DNA of 64,000 bases from Gracilimonas halophila (GTDB lineage Bacteria > Bacteroidota > Rhodothermia > Balneolales > Balneolaceae), in NCBI RefSeq assembly GCF_042684365.1, contig NZ_JBHULI010000005.1:1-64000 (forward strand), given 5' to 3'. Under the pieces are notes generated by a model. It saw nothing but the letters and a program-made list of their open reading frames with translations, had not been told where the DNA came from and made no database searches. How positions within the stretch are numbered: the stretch's first letter is position 1; each line of letters begins with the position of its first letter. Shown one piece after another: positions 61,995-64,000 of the stretch. The position numbers and the translations under genes were made by a program.

Positions 61995-62046
61995 GTGTTG
62001 AATGTTAAATGGATGTGAGGCCATTTAACATTCAAAATTCAACATT
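61980..62046. repeat. Word-repeat hairpin behind the TonB receptor
   Basis: AATGTTGAATT (61980-61990) pairs exactly with 62036-62046, and TTGAATGTTAAATGG (61998-62012) pairs exactly with 62021-62035, with a 7-nt bulge (61991-61997) and an 8-nt loop. The words are variants of AATGTTGAAT. The left arm contains the receptor's last codons. It lies between convergent genes. Confidence 0.9.
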
Positions 62047-62056
62047 TAAAATTTCA

Positions 62057-64000
62057 TCAAAATTTCCTTGCCAATACTACCGTCTTCTTAAAAGTCACAT
62101 TACTACCATTGGCACTATTGTAAGCCTCAAAAAGCACGATGTAAATACCAACACGATTACTTCTGTTGTCATCGGTACGCCCGTCCCAGATCAGTGAGCC
62201 TTCGAAGCCGGCCTGTAGACCATCAGCCAGTTCACGGACTTCCCTTCCATAGCGGTCAAAAATGCGTACCCGAAGTAAATAATCCGATTCATCCAGTTTG
62301 TAATTAATAAACAGGTTGTCTTCGAAGCCATCATCATCAGGAGAAAAAGGATTCGGTGTAAAGGTGATTCCTGTGTTTTCCGAAACCGATCCGGCTTCCT
62401 GGAAAATAGAATTCTGCTCTCCCGGCGTACCGCCATTTACGCGTGTGCTTGAGCTCCAGTTTGACGGGTCGTCACTTGGCCCTTCCGGATCTATACGTTC
62501 AAGTGCTACACCATCAGTGTCAAAAAGATTGGGATTTTGCCAGCTTTCATCATAGAACACAGAATCAATAGTGGTCCCTGTACTGTCGGCCAGGTAAATA
62601 GCATCATCCGCATTAGAGAGACTCAGGCTGGAGCGGTCAATTCGCACTTTGAACTGATCACTTTCATTCTCCAGTTCAAAATATTCGGCAAGCTGACTTT
62701 CACTGAAATTCGGGGCCTCATCCTCTGCATAAACTACAACGTGTGCTCCGGCGGGGATCCATTTATATTGTGAGGAAACCGGGAATAAAGACCGAACTTC
62801 TCCGTCTTCATCAGGTTCATCGTGAAGGAAAAATCCCTCCAGAGAAACGGCATAATCAGATGGATTAAAAAGTTCGATATACTCTGTTTGATCGGGGAGA
62901 TTGTCATCCGAATTCGCCAAAGGGTTGTATAAGATCTCATTGATCACAACCGTACCCGGATTGATGGGCTGAGATATTTCAACACCGAGTTCCTGGTTGG
63001 CATTTCCGCGAAAATCGGTGAAATCGGTAAAGGTTAAACTAAGTGGTTCGCTGGCGTTTCCTTTCGCTTTTGCAGAAGAGGGAGCTGATCCTGAAACAGG
63101 GTTCTCCAGTATCACGATATTTCCGTCCGTCTCGCTGTAGTCTATAATTGAAGCAGGTTGCTCGTTCACAAAAGCAGATGCATTATCGATATTAACAAAC
63201 TCAGTAAAAGCCACAAAGATGGTTCCGTCCGACTGAATTTTGGAGAATAAGATCTGTGGTGGCGTTTCATCGGGTTCAAAAACACTGCTTTGGACCCCGG
63301 CGCTGCTTCCGCTTCCTTCATTGCTTGCCCAGTTCGAGGCATCATTCGAAGCAGATTCAGGATCTTTGCGCTCCAGGGAAACTCCGGGCTCATTCCCTCC
63401 CCAGGTCTCGCTATAAAATAAACTGTCGATCGTGATCCCATCTTCATTTTTGATCACAACTGCATCTTCATCATCATTAAGGGAAGGAAATCCGGAAAGA
63501 TAAACTCCATTCTGTACTTCATCGGCAAAAATCTGGAGATCGGTAAGCACCAGATATTCACCTCCCCTCAGCTCAGTACCTTCAGGAATAGCCGTTGATC
63601 CCGTAGCATCTGATAAAGTCCAGTTACTAAGATCAAAGTTTCTATTCGTTCGGTTATACAATTCAATAAATTCTTCTGAATCTGCACTTTCCCTTTGATA
63701 GAGAATTTCATTGATGATCACATTCCCGATATCTGCAGGCGAAAACTCAGTGTATTGTAGTTCTGTGGAAACAGAAGCCTGGATATTATCGAAGATGTCT
63801 TTTTGATCTTCTATGGTCAGTGTATAAACCCCTCCATCAATTAACGATGTTCCCAGTACAACGATTAATGTATTCCCTGAGAATTCAGCGATCTCCGAAA
63901 TAGATACTGAGGGAGAAATCGAATAGTTGGCGGTATTTTTTGCTAACACAGAATCAATACGTTCATTAAATGTTATTCGTATGGAGTCTGGAGCAACTAT
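62057..64000 (-). CDS. Lamin-tail-domain surface protein, 5' end beyond window
   Basis: The open frame continues through the window edge, so the N terminus is missing. The visible 647 residues contain two lamin-tail domains: VIINEILYQRESADSEEFIELYNRTNRNFDLSNWTLSDATG and VVINEILYNPLANSDDNLPDQTEYIELFNPSDYAV. Ig-like and SbsA-like stretches lie between (FSKIQSDGTIFVAFTEFVNI). The end is FTPNPFSPDDDGFEDN, then VRIFDRYGREVREL and YIVLFEAYN, a T9SS/gliding-type C-terminal domain. Lamin-tail proteins of this kind are secreted or surface-attached in FCB bacteria. Convergent with the TonB receptor. Confidence 0.88.
   Translation of the reverse strand: MVAPDSIRITFNERIDSVLAKNTANYSISPSVSISEIAEFSGNTLIVVLGTSLIDGGVYTLTIEDQKDIFDNIQASVSTELQYTEFSPADIGNVIINEILYQRESADSEEFIELYNRTNRNFDLSNWTLSDATGSTAIPEGTELRGGEYLVLTDLQIFADEVQNGVYLSGFPSLNDDEDAVVIKNEDGITIDSLFYSETWGGNEPGVSLERKDPESASNDASNWASNEGSGSSAGVQSSVFEPDETPPQILFSKIQSDGTIFVAFTEFVNIDNASAFVNEQPASIIDYSETDGNIVILENPVSGSAPSSAKAKGNASEPLSLTFTDFTDFRGNANQELGVEISQPINPGTVVINEILYNPLANSDDNLPDQTEYIELFNPSDYAVSLEGFFLHDEPDEDGEVRSLFPVSSQYKWIPAGAHVVVYAEDEAPNFSESQLAEYFELENESDQFKVRIDRSSLSLSNADDAIYLADSTGTTIDSVFYDESWQNPNLFDTDGVALERIDPEGPSDDPSNWSSSTRVNGGTPGEQNSIFQEAGSVSENTGITFTPNPFSPDDDGFEDNLFINYKLDESDYLLRVRIFDRYGREVRELADGLQAGFEGSLIWDGRTDDNRSNRVGIYIVLFEAYNSANGSNVTFKKTVVLARKF

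Overview
The window looks like the chromosome of a marine-type member of the Balneolota/Bacteroidota side of the FCB group, possibly a Gracilimonas- or Balneola-like genome. This is inferred from type IX secretion (T9SS) C-terminal sorting domains of the NYPNPFNP type, a PorZ-like protein, BatA- and DUF3078-type Bacteroidota proteins, CarboxypepD_reg TonB receptors, and a Tgt lacking most of its zinc ligands. No phage, transposase, CRISPR array or restriction system was seen. Most genes are housekeeping or envelope genes on the plus strand.

Layout. 0-0.13 kb: 3' end of a 5S rRNA with its terminator. 0.25-8 kb: envelope glycan block with PorZ, a GT2 fused to a degenerate phosphoglycosyl transferase, tgt, an intact phosphoglycosyl transferase, and a polyprenol-phosphate mannosyltransferase. 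8-14.5 kb: accA, a hotdog thioesterase, small membrane proteins, a CPBP protease, cdsA, a dipeptide epimerase and a TIGR01777 SDR. 14.5-26.3 kb: a large lipoprotein, BatA, hflX, a CBS protein, a 998-aa TPR protein and aroA. 26.5-29.1 kb: hsp20 and dnaK. 29.1-32.1 kb: an AT-richer block with a DUF2188 protein, a Leu-type tRNA with an oversized anticodon arm, a zinc-ribbon protein, an XRE regulator and a secreted GLUG/T9SS protein. 32.3-38.9 kb: tsaD, rnhA, pyrF, a propeller-amidohydrolase and an unknown gene. 39.4-46.5 kb: a TonB receptor/SGNH lipoprotein pair, a PLP decarboxylase, DUF3078 and a PyrR-like protein. 46.6-53.2 kb: YtxH, DUF2851, tRNA-Gln, prs-rplY-pth and hppA. 53.4-64 kb: ALDH7, a SpoU methylase, a four-helix-bundle protein, PhoH, murI, a TonB receptor and a lamin-tail surface protein that runs off the window.

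The most unusual feature is a family of intergenic hairpins, found only from 26 kb rightwards, whose arms are made of short degenerate words. Each locus has its own word, yet its two arms are perfect or near-perfect inverted copies (11-25 bp). They often run into the last codons of the adjacent gene. The same repeat occurs twice: closed up behind aroA (26279-26367), and split by about 500 bp behind the SpoU methylase (55774-56316), where the insert is a four-helix-bundle (S23/IVP-family) gene. This looks like an empty/filled pair. In both places the repeat supplies the same C-terminal residues, LRVES. The second unusual feature is the Leu-type tRNA at 29384-29490, whose anticodon arm is 41 nt instead of 17.

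Functional links: PorZ, the GT2 fusion, the intact phosphoglycosyl transferase and the mannosyltransferase together suggest local production of the glycolipid to which T9SS cargo is attached. Three proteins in the window (PorZ, the GLUG protein and the lamin-tail protein) end in CTD-like domains.
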